Below, piece after piece: positions 8,016 to 16,946 of a DNA stretch of 64,000 nt. The notes under the pieces were generated by a model. The model was not told where the DNA came from. It made no database searches and was given only the letters and a program-made list of their open reading frames with translations. Location: the NCBI RefSeq assembly GCF_019688735.1, contig NZ_JAIFYA010000001.1:434001-498000 (forward strand), given 5' to 3'. Made by a program: the position numbers and the translations under genes. How positions within the stretch are numbered: the first letter of the stretch is position 1; every line of letters starts with the position of its first letter. Source of the stretch: Thermosulfurimonas sp. F29 (GTDB taxonomy: Bacteria > Desulfobacterota > Thermodesulfobacteria > Thermodesulfobacteriales > Thermodesulfobacteriaceae).

Positions 8016-8531
8016 ATGCGGGCCCTCATCGTGATAGACATGCTGAACGACTTCGTGGATCCGAAAGGGGTGCTCTACTGCGGCGAGACGGCTCGAAGGA
8101 TCATCCCCCGGGTGAAAGAGCTCGTAGAGGAATTCCGGGCCCGGGGTGAACCGGTGATCTTCGTCTGTGACGCTCACGCCCCGGACGATGCGGAGTTCGC
8201 CGCCTTTCCCGCCCACTGCGTCCGGGGGACCTGGGGGGCGGAGGTGGTCCCCGACCTGGCTCCCGGGGAGGGCGACCGGGTGATAGAGAAGACCCGCTTT
8301 GATGCCTTCTTCCGCACCGAACTGGAGGAGGTGCTCCGGGAGCTCCGGGTGGAGGAGGTGTGGCTCTGCGGGGTGTGCACCAGCATCTGCGTTATGGATA
8401 CGGCAGCGGGGGCCTTTTTCCGGGGTTTTCGGGTGGTGGTGCCCGGGGACGCGGTGGCCGACTTTGATCCCGAGGCCCACGCCTTTGCCCTTAAAAGGAT
8501 GGAACGCATCTACAAGGCCGAAATCCGTTGA
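8016..8531 (+). CDS. pncA: Nicotinamidase (isochorismatase-like cysteine hydrolase)
   Basis: 171 residues. The catalytic triad of the family is visible: Asp in VIDMLNDF, Lys in IEKTRFDAF and Cys in LCGVCTSICV, the latter with the cis-peptide region typical of the superfamily. Nicotinamidase converts nicotinamide to nicotinate. The next gene, 3 nt downstream, is nicotinate phosphoribosyltransferase, which uses that product; this supports the substrate. Start ATG follows GGGGTGA. Confidence 0.85.
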   Translation: MRALIVIDMLNDFVDPKGVLYCGETARRIIPRVKELVEEFRARGEPVIFVCDAHAPDDAEFAAFPAHCVRGTWGAEVVPDLAPGEGDRVIEKTRFDAFFRTELEEVLRELRVEEVWLCGVCTSICVMDTAAGAFFRGFRVVVPGDAVADFDPEAHAFALKRMERIYKAEIR

Positions 8532-8534
8532 AAC

Positions 8535-9884
8535 ATGTCCATCACTAACTGGCTTCGTCCCTCCGCTCTTTTCACGGATCTTTACGAACTCACCATGGCC
8601 CAGGTCTATGTGGCCCGGGGCATGTTCGCCCGGGCCACCTTTTCCCTCTTCGTGCGCAAACTCCCTCCCTCGCGATCCTTTCTCCTTTTTGCCGGGCTGG
8701 AGCCGCTTCTTGAAGCCCTGCGCGAATTCCGTTTCACCGACGAGGATCTCGCCTACCTGGAGTCCCTGAGACTCTTTCGAGCCGACTTTCTGGACTACCT
8801 GCGGGGCTTTCGCTTTACCGGCGAGGTGTGGGCGCTTCCGGAGGGGACGGTCTTTTTTGAAAACGAACCCGTGGTGGAAATCACGGCTCCGCTTCCGGAG
8901 GCGCAGATCGTGGAAACGCTGGTGATAAACCTGGTCAATGTGGAGACCACCCTGGCCACCAAAGCGGCCCTGTGCGTACTGGCGGCCCGGGGGCGAACCT
9001 GCGTGGACTTCGGGGCCCGCCGCACCCACGGGCTTGAGGCCGGGCTCCACGCCGCAAGGGCCTCCTACATCGCCGGGTTCTCCGCCACCAGCAATGTGCT
9101 GGCCGGAAAGCTCTTCGGTATCCCCGTCACCGGAACCATGGCTCACTCCTTCGTGGAGAGTTTTCCTTCCGAGGAGGAGGCCTTCCTGGCCTTTGCGGAG
9201 AACTTTCCGGATAAAGCGGTCTTCCTGATCGACACCTACGATACCCTGCGGGGGGCGAAGGTGGCCGCACGGCTGGCTCGGCGCCTTGCGGAAGAGGGCA
9301 TCCTGGTTCGGGGAGTGCGTCTCGATTCCGGCAATGTGATCGAACTCTCCCGGGAGGTGCGCCGGATCCTGGACGAGGCCGGTCTTAAGGAGGTGCGCAT
9401 CTTCGTCTCCGGGGGGCTCGACGAACGGCGCATCTCCGAGATAGTGGAAAGCGGTGCTCCGGTGGACGCCTTTGGAGTGGGCACCCGCATGGGGGTGTCT
9501 CACGACGCTCCGTATCTGGATCTCGCCTACAAGCTGGTGGAGTACGAGGGCCGCCCCTGCATGAAACTCTCCGAAGGGAAGGTGACCTATCCGGGGCGCA
9601 AGCAGGTCTTCCGACGGAAGGAGGAGGGAAAGTTTCTGGAAGACGAACTGGGCCTGCGGGAGGAGGCCCTTGTCGGGGAACCCCTTCTGCGTCCGGTGTT
9701 GAAGGACGGAAGGAGGACGGCCCCCGCTCCGTCCCTTTCGGAGATCAGGGAGCGAGCCCTGACCGAGCTCCGGAGTCTTCCCCCGGAGGTGCTTCAGGGC
9801 CTACGGCGTCCGGTCCCGCGCATCTCCCGGGCCCTCGAGGAACTCCGCCGGAAGACCGAAGAGGCCCTGCGGCGGGGGGATTGA
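8535..9884 (+). CDS. pncB: Nicotinate phosphoribosyltransferase
   Basis: 449 residues. It makes nicotinate mononucleotide from nicotinate and PRPP (Preiss-Handler NAD salvage). Family hallmarks: N-terminal FTDLYELTMAQVYV, DFGARRTHGLEAGLHAARAS, GTMAHSFVESF, and the phosphate-binding stretch VSGGLDE followed by FGVGTRMG. Forms a two-gene unit with the nicotinamidase. The ATG at 8535 is used; its TGA is 2 nt before the rsmB start, so the unit may extend into rsmB. Confidence 0.93.
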   Translation: MSITNWLRPSALFTDLYELTMAQVYVARGMFARATFSLFVRKLPPSRSFLLFAGLEPLLEALREFRFTDEDLAYLESLRLFRADFLDYLRGFRFTGEVWALPEGTVFFENEPVVEITAPLPEAQIVETLVINLVNVETTLATKAALCVLAARGRTCVDFGARRTHGLEAGLHAARASYIAGFSATSNVLAGKLFGIPVTGTMAHSFVESFPSEEEAFLAFAENFPDKAVFLIDTYDTLRGAKVAARLARRLAEEGILVRGVRLDSGNVIELSREVRRILDEAGLKEVRIFVSGGLDERRISEIVESGAPVDAFGVGTRMGVSHDAPYLDLAYKLVEYEGRPCMKLSEGKVTYPGRKQVFRRKEEGKFLEDELGLREEALVGEPLLRPVLKDGRRTAPAPSLSEIRERALTELRSLPPEVLQGLRRPVPRISRALEELRRKTEEALRRGD

Positions 9885-9886
9885 GG

Positions 9887-11254
9887 ATGCCCAAACTGCC
9901 CCGCCGCAATCCCCGGGCCATGGCCCTGAAGACCCTGATTCGATGGGAACGGGGCAAACCCCTCCTCGACGAGATCCTCTCCGAAGTGCTGGTCAAAAGC
10001 GTTTTGCCCGATCCCCGGGATCGAGCCCTCTGCGGAGAACTGGTAAACGGGGTGGTGCGTCACCTCTACTACCTGGACTATGTCATCTCGCGCTTTGCCG
10101 AGGAGCCGCTCGACAAGATGGACCCTCAGGTACGCAACCTCCTGAGGCTCTCCGCCTACCAGTTGCTCTTCACCAGGATTCCGGAACGGGCGGCGGTGGC
10201 CGAGGCGGTGAAGCTGATCAAACGCGGACGGGGAAAGTGGGTGGTGTCCTTCGTCAACGCCGTTCTGCGCCGAATTGCCGGGGTGCGCAACCATCCCCCG
10301 GAACCACCGCGGGAGATGAATCCCGTGGCCTATCTTTCGGTGCGGTATTCCTATCCGGAGTGGATGGTGGAACGGTGGCTTTCCCGTTTCGGAGAGGAGG
10401 AGACCGAAAGGTTGCTTGCCGCGGGAAACGAGAAGCCGCCCCTGGTGGTGCGGGTGAACACCCTGCGGGTAACCCGGGATCAGCTCCTCCTGTACCTGCG
10501 CTCGGAGATTCCCGAAGCCGAGGCCTGCCGCTACAGCCCGGAGGGCATCGTGCTTCGCGGATTCCGGGGGCGCATCACGGATCTGAGGGCCTTCCGGGTG
10601 GGCTGGCTTCAGGTCCAGGACGAGGCCAGCCAGCTGGTCTCCTATCTGGTGTCTCCGAGGCCCGGGGAAAGGGTGCTGGACGCCTGCGCCGGGGTGGGAG
10701 GAAAAACCACCCATCTGGCCCAGCTCATGCGCAATACCGGTCGGATTTACGCCTACGATCTCTACGATTGGCGTCTCGAACGCCTCAGGGAGAACGCCGC
10801 CCGTCTGGGAGTGAACAATGTGGAGACCGTAACCGGAGATGTCCTCCGGTCGGTGAGGACTCTGGGAGGGAACTTTTTCGATCGCATCCTCGTGGACGCC
10901 CCCTGCACCGGCACCGGGGTCATTCGTCGGCATCCGGACATCAAGTGGGCCCGGAGACCGGAGGATCTCGTGGAGGTCCCCAAAAAACAGCTGGCCCTTC
11001 TCGAGGGACTGGTCGAGGTTCTGAAACCGGGAGGAGTTCTGGTCTACGCCACCTGCAGTCTCGAACCGGAGGAGAACGAGGAGGTGGTGGCGCAATTTCT
11101 TTCGAGCCATTCTGAATTTGAGATCGAGGATCCCCGGAAGGTACTTCCCGAGCCGGCCCGGGATCTGGTGGACGAAAACGGGTTCCTGCACACCTATCCC
11201 CATCGCCATGGTCTCGACGGATTTTTCGGGGTAAGATTGAGAAAACGGCGTTAA
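9887..11254 (+). CDS. rsmB: 16S rRNA m5C967 methyltransferase RsmB
   Basis: 455 residues from ATG 9887 (a TTG at 9881 is an alternative). The N-terminal NusB-like RNA-binding domain is at 1-140, followed by a Fmu/RsmB catalytic domain. Seen: SAM motif LDACAGVGGKTTHLAQLM, motif IV DAPCTGTG near 340 and the catalytic cysteine motif YATCSLEPEENE near 387. It methylates C967 of 16S rRNA. A G-rich ribosome site lies in the end of pncB. Confidence 0.92.
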   Translation: MPKLPRRNPRAMALKTLIRWERGKPLLDEILSEVLVKSVLPDPRDRALCGELVNGVVRHLYYLDYVISRFAEEPLDKMDPQVRNLLRLSAYQLLFTRIPERAAVAEAVKLIKRGRGKWVVSFVNAVLRRIAGVRNHPPEPPREMNPVAYLSVRYSYPEWMVERWLSRFGEEETERLLAAGNEKPPLVVRVNTLRVTRDQLLLYLRSEIPEAEACRYSPEGIVLRGFRGRITDLRAFRVGWLQVQDEASQLVSYLVSPRPGERVLDACAGVGGKTTHLAQLMRNTGRIYAYDLYDWRLERLRENAARLGVNNVETVTGDVLRSVRTLGGNFFDRILVDAPCTGTGVIRRHPDIKWARRPEDLVEVPKKQLALLEGLVEVLKPGGVLVYATCSLEPEENEEVVAQFLSSHSEFEIEDPRKVLPEPARDLVDENGFLHTYPHRHGLDGFFGVRLRKRR

Positions 11255-11267
11255 AGGAGAGGGCGTT

Positions 11268-12077
11268 ATGGCCATCACTGAACTTCGCGGAATGGATCGC
11301 ATTATCGTTCCCATAAAGCTGGAACCCCACACGAAGTTCGTCTTTCAGTGCGGGCCCGGGGTGCCCTGTTTCAAACTCTGCTGTTCGGCCCTTTATCTGC
11401 CGCTTACCCCTTACGACATTCTGCGCCTGCGCAACCATCTGGGGCTCACCACCGACGAATTCCTTCTTCAGTACACCGAACCCTTCATTCTTCCCCGGTC
11501 GGGGCTTCCGGTGGCCAGACTCAGGATGCGGGACGACGAAGAGAAGACCTGTCCCTTCCTGGGGGAGGAGGGGTGCACGGTCTATCCGGTGCGGCCTCTG
11601 GCCTGTCGGTACTATCCCCTGGGACTGGGGATCTTTCGCAATCGCGACGAGGGACGCAACGAGGACTTTTACTACCTGGTGAAGGAGGGGTTCTGTCAGG
11701 GACTTGATTCCGGGCCGGAGATCACCGTAGAGGAATATCGACGGAGTCAGGGCATCCCGGAGACGGAGGAGCCGGTAAAGGAATGGGCCGAGATCGTCAT
11801 GAAAAAGGAGTCGCTGGGTCCGGTGGAGGTCCCGGAAAAGAGCCTCCAGCTCTTTTTTATGGTGAGCACCAATCCGGAACGGTTTCGCCGTTTCGTTTTC
11901 GAGAGCAAATTTCTGGAAATCTTCGAGGTGGACGAGGGAACCCTTTCCCGCATCCGGGAGGACGACCTGGCTCTCCTCCAGTTCGGGTTCCGGTGGTTGA
12001 AGAGCGTTCTTTTCGGGGAGGAGTTGGTCAAGCGCCGCAGGGAGGTTCCCAAACACAAGAAGATCAAGCCCGTTTAG
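11268..12077 (+). CDS. YkgJ-type cysteine-cluster protein
   Basis: 269 residues with the CxxCC-type metal-binding cluster of the YkgJ family: FQCGPGVPCFKLCC near 27-40, then CPFLGEEGCTVYPVRPLACRYYP near 91-113. Such proteins are thought to bind Zn or an Fe-S cluster; function is unknown. The C-terminal half (120-269) has no recognisable motif and ends in a basic tail. AAAGGAGAGG precedes the ATG; the gene follows rsmB by 13 nt. Confidence 0.7.
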   Translation: MAITELRGMDRIIVPIKLEPHTKFVFQCGPGVPCFKLCCSALYLPLTPYDILRLRNHLGLTTDEFLLQYTEPFILPRSGLPVARLRMRDDEEKTCPFLGEEGCTVYPVRPLACRYYPLGLGIFRNRDEGRNEDFYYLVKEGFCQGLDSGPEITVEEYRRSQGIPETEEPVKEWAEIVMKKESLGPVEVPEKSLQLFFMVSTNPERFRRFVFESKFLEIFEVDEGTLSRIREDDLALLQFGFRWLKSVLFGEELVKRRREVPKHKKIKPV

Positions 12078-12081
12078 GGAC

Positions 12082-12109
12082 TTGCAAGACCGATAAAAGA
12101 TGGTATTTA
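12082..12109 (+). promoter_or_regulatory. Promoter of tRNA-Phe
   Basis: TTGCAA at 12082-12087, a 16-nt spacer and TATTTA at 12104-12109, with the tRNA beginning 11 nt later. Spacing and position fit a sigma-70 promoter producing a short 5' leader. Confidence 0.55.
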
Positions 12110-12120
12110 TGGTGGAAAGT

Positions 12121-12193
<73 letters not shown>

Positions 12194-12516
12194 CCTTGAT
12201 TCTCAAGGGTTTCCCGCCTTAATAAAAATTTTTGGGTGTCCAAAAGGCTGAAAGACCCGCGGAGGGCTTCCTCGGAAGGAGAGAGGGTGTGATAAAAAGC
12301 GTGCTCGCCTCCCAATTTTTTTCTTGTTCAGACTGGTTCCAAACCATAGAAGATATTTCAAACCAGTTAACATCTTGACACCCCATTTCCTTTTTAATAT
12401 TATTGATGGTAAGATAGTCTTCGGGCCTCTTGGAATTAGCCCGCCCTGCAAGGTCAATAGATTTTTTTAAGGAAGACTTCCTAACGAATGCAAATTCACA
12501 TCAAGGAGTTAGTTCT
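12194..12516 (+). other. Gene-free rho leader region
   Basis: 323 bp between tRNA-Phe and the rho start, with lower G+C than its surroundings. It contains a strong promoter (12375-12403). The predicted leader of rho is about 105 nt. A 7-bp inverted repeat, ACTGGTT (12332-12338) with AACCAGT (12361-12367), ends 7 nt before the -35 box and could be an operator. I see no other gene. Confidence 0.5.
12375..12403 (+). promoter_or_regulatory. Promoter of rho
   Basis: TTGACA at 12375-12380, exactly 17 nt of spacer, TATTAT at 12398-12403: a near-consensus housekeeping promoter, the best in the window. It leaves a leader of roughly 105 nt before the rho ATG. Confidence 0.75.
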
Positions 12517-13830
12517 ATGTCTCAGGAGACCCTTCTGACCACAGAGAAAGCCCCTGAGGAACGCGGGGAAGTTGCGGTACTGGATCTCCGCGATCTCCGG
12601 CAGCGGCCCCTTAGCGAGCTGGCGGAGCTGGCCGAGGCCTTCGGGGTGGAAAACGCCTCGGGAATGCGCAAGCAGGAGCTCGTCTCCTCCATCGTGCGCA
12701 CCCATCTTGAAAAGGGCGGCGAGGTGCGGGCCGAGGGAGTACTTGAGGTTCTGCCCGAGGGGTTCGGCTTCCTGCGGTTCCCGGACTACAGTTATCTCCC
12801 CGGGCCGGAGGACATCTATGTATCCCCCTCCCAGATTCGACGCTTCGGTCTGCGCACCGGGGACACCATCACGGGGTCCATTCGTCCCCCCAAGGAGGGA
12901 GAGAAGTACTTCGCCCTTCTCAAGATCGAAAGAATCAACTTTCAGCCCCCGGAGCGGGCCCGCCTGCGCATTCCCTTTGACAACCTCACCCCCATCTATC
13001 CCAACGAGTGGTTGCGACTGGAGACCGATCCGGACAACTTTTCCACCCGGATCATCGATCTCTTCACCCCCATCGGGAAGGGTCAGCGCGGTCTCATCGT
13101 GGCTCCGCCGCGTACGGGAAAGACCATGCTCCTCCAGAACATCGCCAACGGCATCGCCCGAAACTATCCGGACATTTACCTCATAATTCTCCTCATCGAC
13201 GAGCGTCCGGAAGAGGTTACCGACATGGAACGCAGCGTACCGGCGGCCGAGGTGATAAGCTCCACCTTCGACGAACCGCCCCAGCGCCACACTCAAGTGG
13301 CCGAGATAGTGATCGAACGAGCCAAACGCCTGGTGGAACACGGCTACGATGTAGTGATCCTTCTCGACAGCCTTACCCGTCTGGCCCGGGCCTACAACAC
13401 CGTGGTGCCCTCGAGCGGGAAGCTCCTTTCCGGAGGCATTGACGCCAACGCGCTCCACAAACCCAAGAGATTCTTCGGGGCCGCCCGAAACATCGAGGAA
13501 GGGGGAAGCCTTACCATCATCGCCACCTGTCTGGTGGATACCGGAAGCCGGATGGACGAGGTGATCTTCGAGGAATTCAAGGGGACCGGAAACCTGGAGA
13601 TCCATCTGGATCGGCGCCTGGCGGACCGGCGTATCTGGCCGGCCATAGACATCCATCACAGCGGCACCCGAAAGGAGGAGCTCCTGCTGCCGCCGGAGAT
13701 CCTGCACCGGGTGTGGTTGCTCCGCAAGGTGCTCTCCCCGCTGAATCCCGTGGACTGCATGGAGTTTCTGCTGGACAAGATGAAGGACACCAGGAGCAAT
13801 GCCGAATTCCTGGCCTCCATGAACCAGTGA
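12517..13830 (+). CDS. rho: Transcription termination factor Rho
   Basis: 437 residues from the ATG at 12517, preceded by AAGGAG at 8-nt spacing; the frame stays open further upstream but that part lies in the leader. Rho is a hexameric RNA-dependent ATPase/helicase that ends transcription. Seen: N-terminal helical region with [20 protein letters not shown], cold-shock-like RNA-binding domain near 60-125 ([14 protein letters not shown]), Walker A APPRTGKT near 196, Walker B region [13 protein letters not shown] near 278, and the R-loop region. Length matches the family. Confidence 0.97.
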   Translation: MSQETLLTTEKAPEERGEVAVLDLRDLRQRPLSELAELAEAFGVENASGMRKQELVSSIVRTHLEKGGEVRAEGVLEVLPEGFGFLRFPDYSYLPGPEDIYVSPSQIRRFGLRTGDTITGSIRPPKEGEKYFALLKIERINFQPPERARLRIPFDNLTPIYPNEWLRLETDPDNFSTRIIDLFTPIGKGQRGLIVAPPRTGKTMLLQNIANGIARNYPDIYLIILLIDERPEEVTDMERSVPAAEVISSTFDEPPQRHTQVAEIVIERAKRLVEHGYDVVILLDSLTRLARAYNTVVPSSGKLLSGGIDANALHKPKRFFGAARNIEEGGSLTIIATCLVDTGSRMDEVIFEEFKGTGNLEIHLDRRLADRRIWPAIDIHHSGTRKEELLLPPEILHRVWLLRKVLSPLNPVDCMEFLLDKMKDTRSNAEFLASMNQ

Positions 13831-13896
13831 ACTTGCCACCGGAAAAGGGGGCGTTAAACTTAGACGAAAATTTCAGGTGCTACGGGGAGGAAGGTC

Positions 13897-14121
13897 ATGA
13901 AAAAGGGGATTCATCCGGAGTATTATCCCGAGGCGGTGGTGCGTTGCGCCTGCGGAAACGAATTGCGGGTGGGGGCCACCCGGCCGGAAATCCGGGTGGA
14001 GGTCTGTTCCAAGTGCCACCCCTTCTTCACCGGGGAGCAGCGTTTTGTGGACACCGAAGGGCGCGTGGAAAAGTTCATGAAGAAGTACGCGGATTACTAC
14101 AGGGAGAAGGAATCCCGGTAA
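13897..14121 (+). CDS. rpmE: 50S ribosomal protein L31
   Basis: 74 residues of the zinc-binding (C+) L31 type. The N-terminus [10 protein letters not shown] and zinc ligands in VRCACGNEL and [11 protein letters not shown] are diagnostic. A ribosome site GGGGAGGAAGG precedes the ATG. It sits between rho and prfA, a common arrangement (rho-rpmE-prfA), with 3 nt to prfA. Confidence 0.96.
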   Translation: MKKGIHPEYYPEAVVRCACGNELRVGATRPEIRVEVCSKCHPFFTGEQRFVDTEGRVEKFMKKYADYYREKESR

Positions 14122-14124
14122 ATC

Positions 14125-15234
14125 ATGGCCCTTTCGGACCTCTATCTTTCCAGACTCGCCGAGGTGGAACGGCGTTATCGGGAGCTCTCGGAGGAGCTCT
14201 CGGATCCCGCCCTGTTTTCGGACCGGGAGCGTTACGCCCGGCTGGCCCGCGAACACGCGGAGCTTGAGCCGGTGGTGGAAGCCTACCGGGAATACCAACG
14301 GATTCTTAAGGAGCTCGCCGAAAACAAGGAACTCCTGGAAGAGGAGAAGGACGAGGAACTCCGGGAGCTGGCCCGGGAGGAGATCAAGCAGCTGGAGGAA
14401 CGACTGGAGGTACTGGAGAAGGAGATCCCCCTCCTGCTGCTTCCCCGGGATCCCAACGACGAAAAGAGCGTGATACTGGAGATTCGGTCCGGTGCAGGGG
14501 GGGAGGAAGCGGCGCTTTTTGCGGCGGATCTCCTGCGCATGTACACCCGATATGCCGAACGCCGGGGCTGGAAAACGGAGATCCTTTCGGCCAACGAGAC
14601 CGGTCTGGGAGGCTTCAAGGAGGCCATCCTGCGCATCGACGGCAAAGGGGCTTACAGCCGGCTCAAGTACGAAAGCGGGGTGCACCGGGTCCAGCGCATC
14701 CCGGTTACGGAGTCCGGGGGGCGTATCCACACCTCCACGGTCACGGTGGCGGTGTTGCCCGAGGCCGACGAGGTGGAGGTGGAGATCCGTCCCGAGGATC
14801 TGCGCATCGAGACCATGCGGGCTTCGGGGCACGGAGGCCAGCATGTGAACCGCACCGAAAGCGCGGTGCGCATTACGCACCTTCCCACCGGGATAACGGT
14901 CTACTGTGCCAACGAGCGCAGTCAGCACCAGAACCGGGCCACGGCCATGAAGATCCTGCGGGCCCGCCTCTACGAGATGGCCCTTAGGGAACAACAGGAG
15001 AAGATCCAGGCCGAACGCCGCAGCCAGGTGGGCACCGGCGACCGCAGCGAACGCATCCGGACCTACAACTTTCCCCAGAACCGGGTCACGGATCATCGGG
15101 TGGGGCTCACCCTTTACCGCCTGGAGGAGGTTCTGGACGGTGACATCGACGAAATACTGGACGCCCTGATCACCCACTTCCGCACCGAAGCCCTCAAGCG
15201 GGAAGAGGAAAACCTCCTGAGGAAGGCGGCATGA
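14125..15234 (+). CDS. prfA: Peptide chain release factor 1
   Basis: 369 residues. RF1 recognises UAA and UAG stops. Seen: the codon-reading tripeptide PVT (RIPVTESGG, about 193-195), in the position of the PXT motif, and the peptidyl hydrolysis motif GGQ in [15 protein letters not shown] near 238. If the cytochrome UGA is read as selenocysteine, this factor would not compete there, because UGA is read by RF2 (not in the window). The stop overlaps the next gene's ATG (ATGA). Confidence 0.96.
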   Translation: MALSDLYLSRLAEVERRYRELSEELSDPALFSDRERYARLAREHAELEPVVEAYREYQRILKELAENKELLEEEKDEELRELAREEIKQLEERLEVLEKEIPLLLLPRDPNDEKSVILEIRSGAGGEEAALFAADLLRMYTRYAERRGWKTEILSANETGLGGFKEAILRIDGKGAYSRLKYESGVHRVQRIPVTESGGRIHTSTVTVAVLPEADEVEVEIRPEDLRIETMRASGHGGQHVNRTESAVRITHLPTGITVYCANERSQHQNRATAMKILRARLYEMALREQQEKIQAERRSQVGTGDRSERIRTYNFPQNRVTDHRVGLTLYRLEEVLDGDIDEILDALITHFRTEALKREEENLLRKAA

Positions 15235-15572
15235 TTGAGTCCTATCGTTTCGGAGAAATGGTGGTGGCCGGGCGGAGTTATCGGCGCGATCTCAAGATCG
15301 TGGAGGGGGAGGTTCGTCCGGACTGGTGGCGGAAGGAGGGCCATTACCTCCAGCCCGAGGATCTGGAGGATGTGTGGGCGGCCCGGCCCGAGATCCTGGT
15401 GGTGGGCACCGGGGCCAGCGGGGTGATGCGCATCGATCCGCGGGTAAGAGAGAAAGCCTCCTCCCTGGGGATCGAGCTCGAGGCCTATCCCACCGCCCGG
15501 GCGGCGGAACGCTTCAACGAACTTCTCCGCGCCGGTCGTCGGGTGGCCGGGGCCTTTCACCTGACCTGCTGA
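15231..15572 (+). CDS. Mth938-like (DUF498) domain protein
   Basis: 113 residues covering the whole Mth938/NDUFAF3 domain: [18 protein letters not shown] at the start, [12 protein letters not shown] in the middle and [28 protein letters not shown] at the end. Bacterial function is unknown; the eukaryotic relative assists respiratory complex I assembly. Start overlaps the prfA stop by 4 nt. The last 59 bp overlap the convergent HU-like gene. Confidence 0.85.
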   Translation: MIESYRFGEMVVAGRSYRRDLKIVEGEVRPDWWRKEGHYLQPEDLEDVWAARPEILVVGTGASGVMRIDPRVREKASSLGIELEAYPTARAAERFNELLRAGRRVAGAFHLTC

Positions 15573-15792
15573 TCCTCTCGCGAAGCGGCCGGCCGGGTCT
15601 GAAAGTAAGCCGAACCCCCTGCCTGGTGCGAGAAACGCGCCACCGCCCCAGCCCTTTCAGGTACACGGTATCGTCCGTGGCCAGACCCCGGGAAATTTCC
15701 TCAAGCAGGAGGCGAAGAAAGATCCGACTTTCACGGAAGGGGATCCCCAGTCGCTCAGCCAGTCTGCGGGAGAGTTCAAGAAGACCCGCCAA
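15514..15792 (-). CDS. HU/IHF-like DNA-binding protein
   Basis: 92 residues, TTG start at 15792 (no ATG available), overlapping the response regulator stop by 17 nt. The pattern RLAERLGIPFRESRIFLRLLLEEISRG is the dimerising helical part of HU, followed by the strand VYLKGLGRWRVSRTR. The DNA-intercalating arm is short and the C-terminal 20 residues are basic and proline-rich, so it is a divergent HU. It is the second gene after a response regulator, suggesting joint expression. Confidence 0.65.
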   Translation of the reverse strand: MAGLLELSRRLAERLGIPFRESRIFLRLLLEEISRGLATDDTVYLKGLGRWRVSRTRQGVRLTFRPGRPLRERISRSGERPRPPDDRRGEVR

Positions 15793-16147
15793 GGTGATTG
15801 CCCACGATGTTCGTGATTTCGTCCAGAGGAACCGGCTTTTTCAGAAGATATAAAGGACCGCGATATTCCTCTTCCACCTCCCCCAGCAGATCTTCGTCCA
15901 CGAGACCGGTAAGGATAATGACGGGAATTTGAGGGGGGAGGGTTTTCAAAAGTTTGCAGGCACTTCCATCCGGAAGATCGCAATCGGAAATTATAAGATC
16001 GTAGTGCCTTTCCGCGTAAAGACGACGCGCTTCGGCGAGAGTGCCGACGAGATCTATCTCCACTTCCGGGAAGAGTAAAGAGAGATACTCTCCTAACTGC
16101 TCCCGGATGGCTCCCTCGTCTTCGATTATCAGAAGTCGCTTTTTCAT
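15776..16147 (-). CDS. Single-domain response regulator
   Basis: 123 residues from ATG 16147: a lone receiver domain (CheY-like). Seen: acidic pair in LLIIEDEGAI, phosphoacceptor Asp in LIISDCDLPDG, the Thr of VIILTG and the Lys of LLKKPVP. No output domain follows, so signalling must be through a partner. A histidine kinase is not in the window. A -10 box (TATAAA) lies only 4 nt before the ATG and no ribosome site is seen, so a leaderless message is likely. A start at 16195 is possible but would extend through the promoter. Confidence 0.85.
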   Translation of the reverse strand: MKKRLLIIEDEGAIREQLGEYLSLLFPEVEIDLVGTLAEARRLYAERHYDLIISDCDLPDGSACKLLKTLPPQIPVIILTGLVDEDLLGEVEEEYRGPLYLLKKPVPLDEITNIVGNHLGGSS

Positions 16148-16150
16148 GGT

Positions 16151-16178
16151 ATTTATAACGGGTTGAATAATAAAAGCA
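16151..16178 (-). promoter_or_regulatory. Promoter of the response regulator gene
   Basis: Minus strand TTGCTT, 16-nt spacer, TATAAA, then TACC and the ATG at 16147. The -10 is so close that transcription would start at or beside the ATG. Confidence 0.45.
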
Positions 16179-16207
16179 AAACGCTTGAGCAGCAAGGGGG
16201 AAAGACC

Positions 16208-16408
16208 ATGGCCGAGGTGGTGCCCCGTGAACTTCTCGAGCTTCTGGCCTGTCCCAGGTGCAAGGGTGAGGTGGAGGCGGTGGAAAGTCCCCCGGGTCTT
16301 CTCTGCCGCCGATGCGACCTCTTCTATGAGGTGCGGGAGGGCATTCCGGTGATGCTGGTGGAGGAGGCCCGACGCTGGTCGGAGGTAAAGGGTGAGTCAT
16401 CCGGGTAA
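16208..16408 (+). CDS. Trm112-like zinc ribbon protein
   Basis: 66 residues starting at ATG 16208 behind AAGGGGGAAAG. The zinc motif ACPRCKGE and LCRRCDLFY plus VREGIPVMLVEEARR is the Trm112/YcaR signature. In eukaryotes and archaea Trm112 activates methyltransferases; the bacterial role is unclear, with some members next to LPS genes. It overlaps the DUF4416 gene by 17 nt. Confidence 0.8.
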   Translation: MAEVVPRELLELLACPRCKGEVEAVESPPGLLCRRCDLFYEVREGIPVMLVEEARRWSEVKGESSG

Positions 16409-16946
16409 TCCCCCACCGGCCCTCTACTTCGTGAGTGCCTTCGGGAGGGATCGGGAGCGGGTCCTTGAGGCGATAGAGGTCCTTTCCCGGAAGCTGGGAC
16501 CCGCGCGGGAGAGGTCTCCGTGGTTTCCCTTCGACTTCACGGATTACTACGCCCGGGAATTCGGGGCTCCCCTCACGCGGGCCTTTTTCTTCTTCGACCT
16601 GCGCCCGCAGGAGGATCTAGTGGAGGTGAAACACTGGACCTACGAGGTGGAGAGAGCCTTCGCGAGGGGGGACAAACGCACCGTGAATCTCGATCCGGGC
16701 TACCTCCTCCTTTCCCGTCTGGTACTGGCCACCTTCAAGGACTTCGCCCATCGCATCTACCTGGGTAAGGGGGTCTTTGCCGAGGTGACCCTCCTTTTTC
16801 GGGAGGGGAGCTTCCGGCCCCTTCCCTGGACCTATCCGGATTACGCGGCGGAGGAAACCATCGCCCTTTTCAACCGGATGAGAGGGGAGTATAAAAAGCT
16901 TTTGAAATGCTCGTCGATCTCTTCGGCCGCAGGATCACCTACCTGA
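16392..16946 (+). CDS. DUF4416 family protein
   Basis: 184 residues, GTG start at 16392 with GGAGG nine nt upstream. Recognised as DUF4416 from PWFPFDFTDYYAREFG, RTVNLDPGYL, and LVLATFKDFAHRIYLGKGVFAEVTL. The family is nearly restricted to Thermodesulfobacteriota-type and Aquificae-type anaerobes and has no assigned function. The last 40 nt overlap moaA. Confidence 0.85.
   Translation: MSHPGNPPPALYFVSAFGRDRERVLEAIEVLSRKLGPARERSPWFPFDFTDYYAREFGAPLTRAFFFFDLRPQEDLVEVKHWTYEVERAFARGDKRTVNLDPGYLLLSRLVLATFKDFAHRIYLGKGVFAEVTLLFREGSFRPLPWTYPDYAAEETIALFNRMRGEYKKLLKCSSISSAAGSPT

Noticed and set aside
12277-12321. Intrinsic terminator after tRNA-Phe
   Set aside because: A T-run is present (12315-12321) but the upstream sequence does not form a convincing stem.
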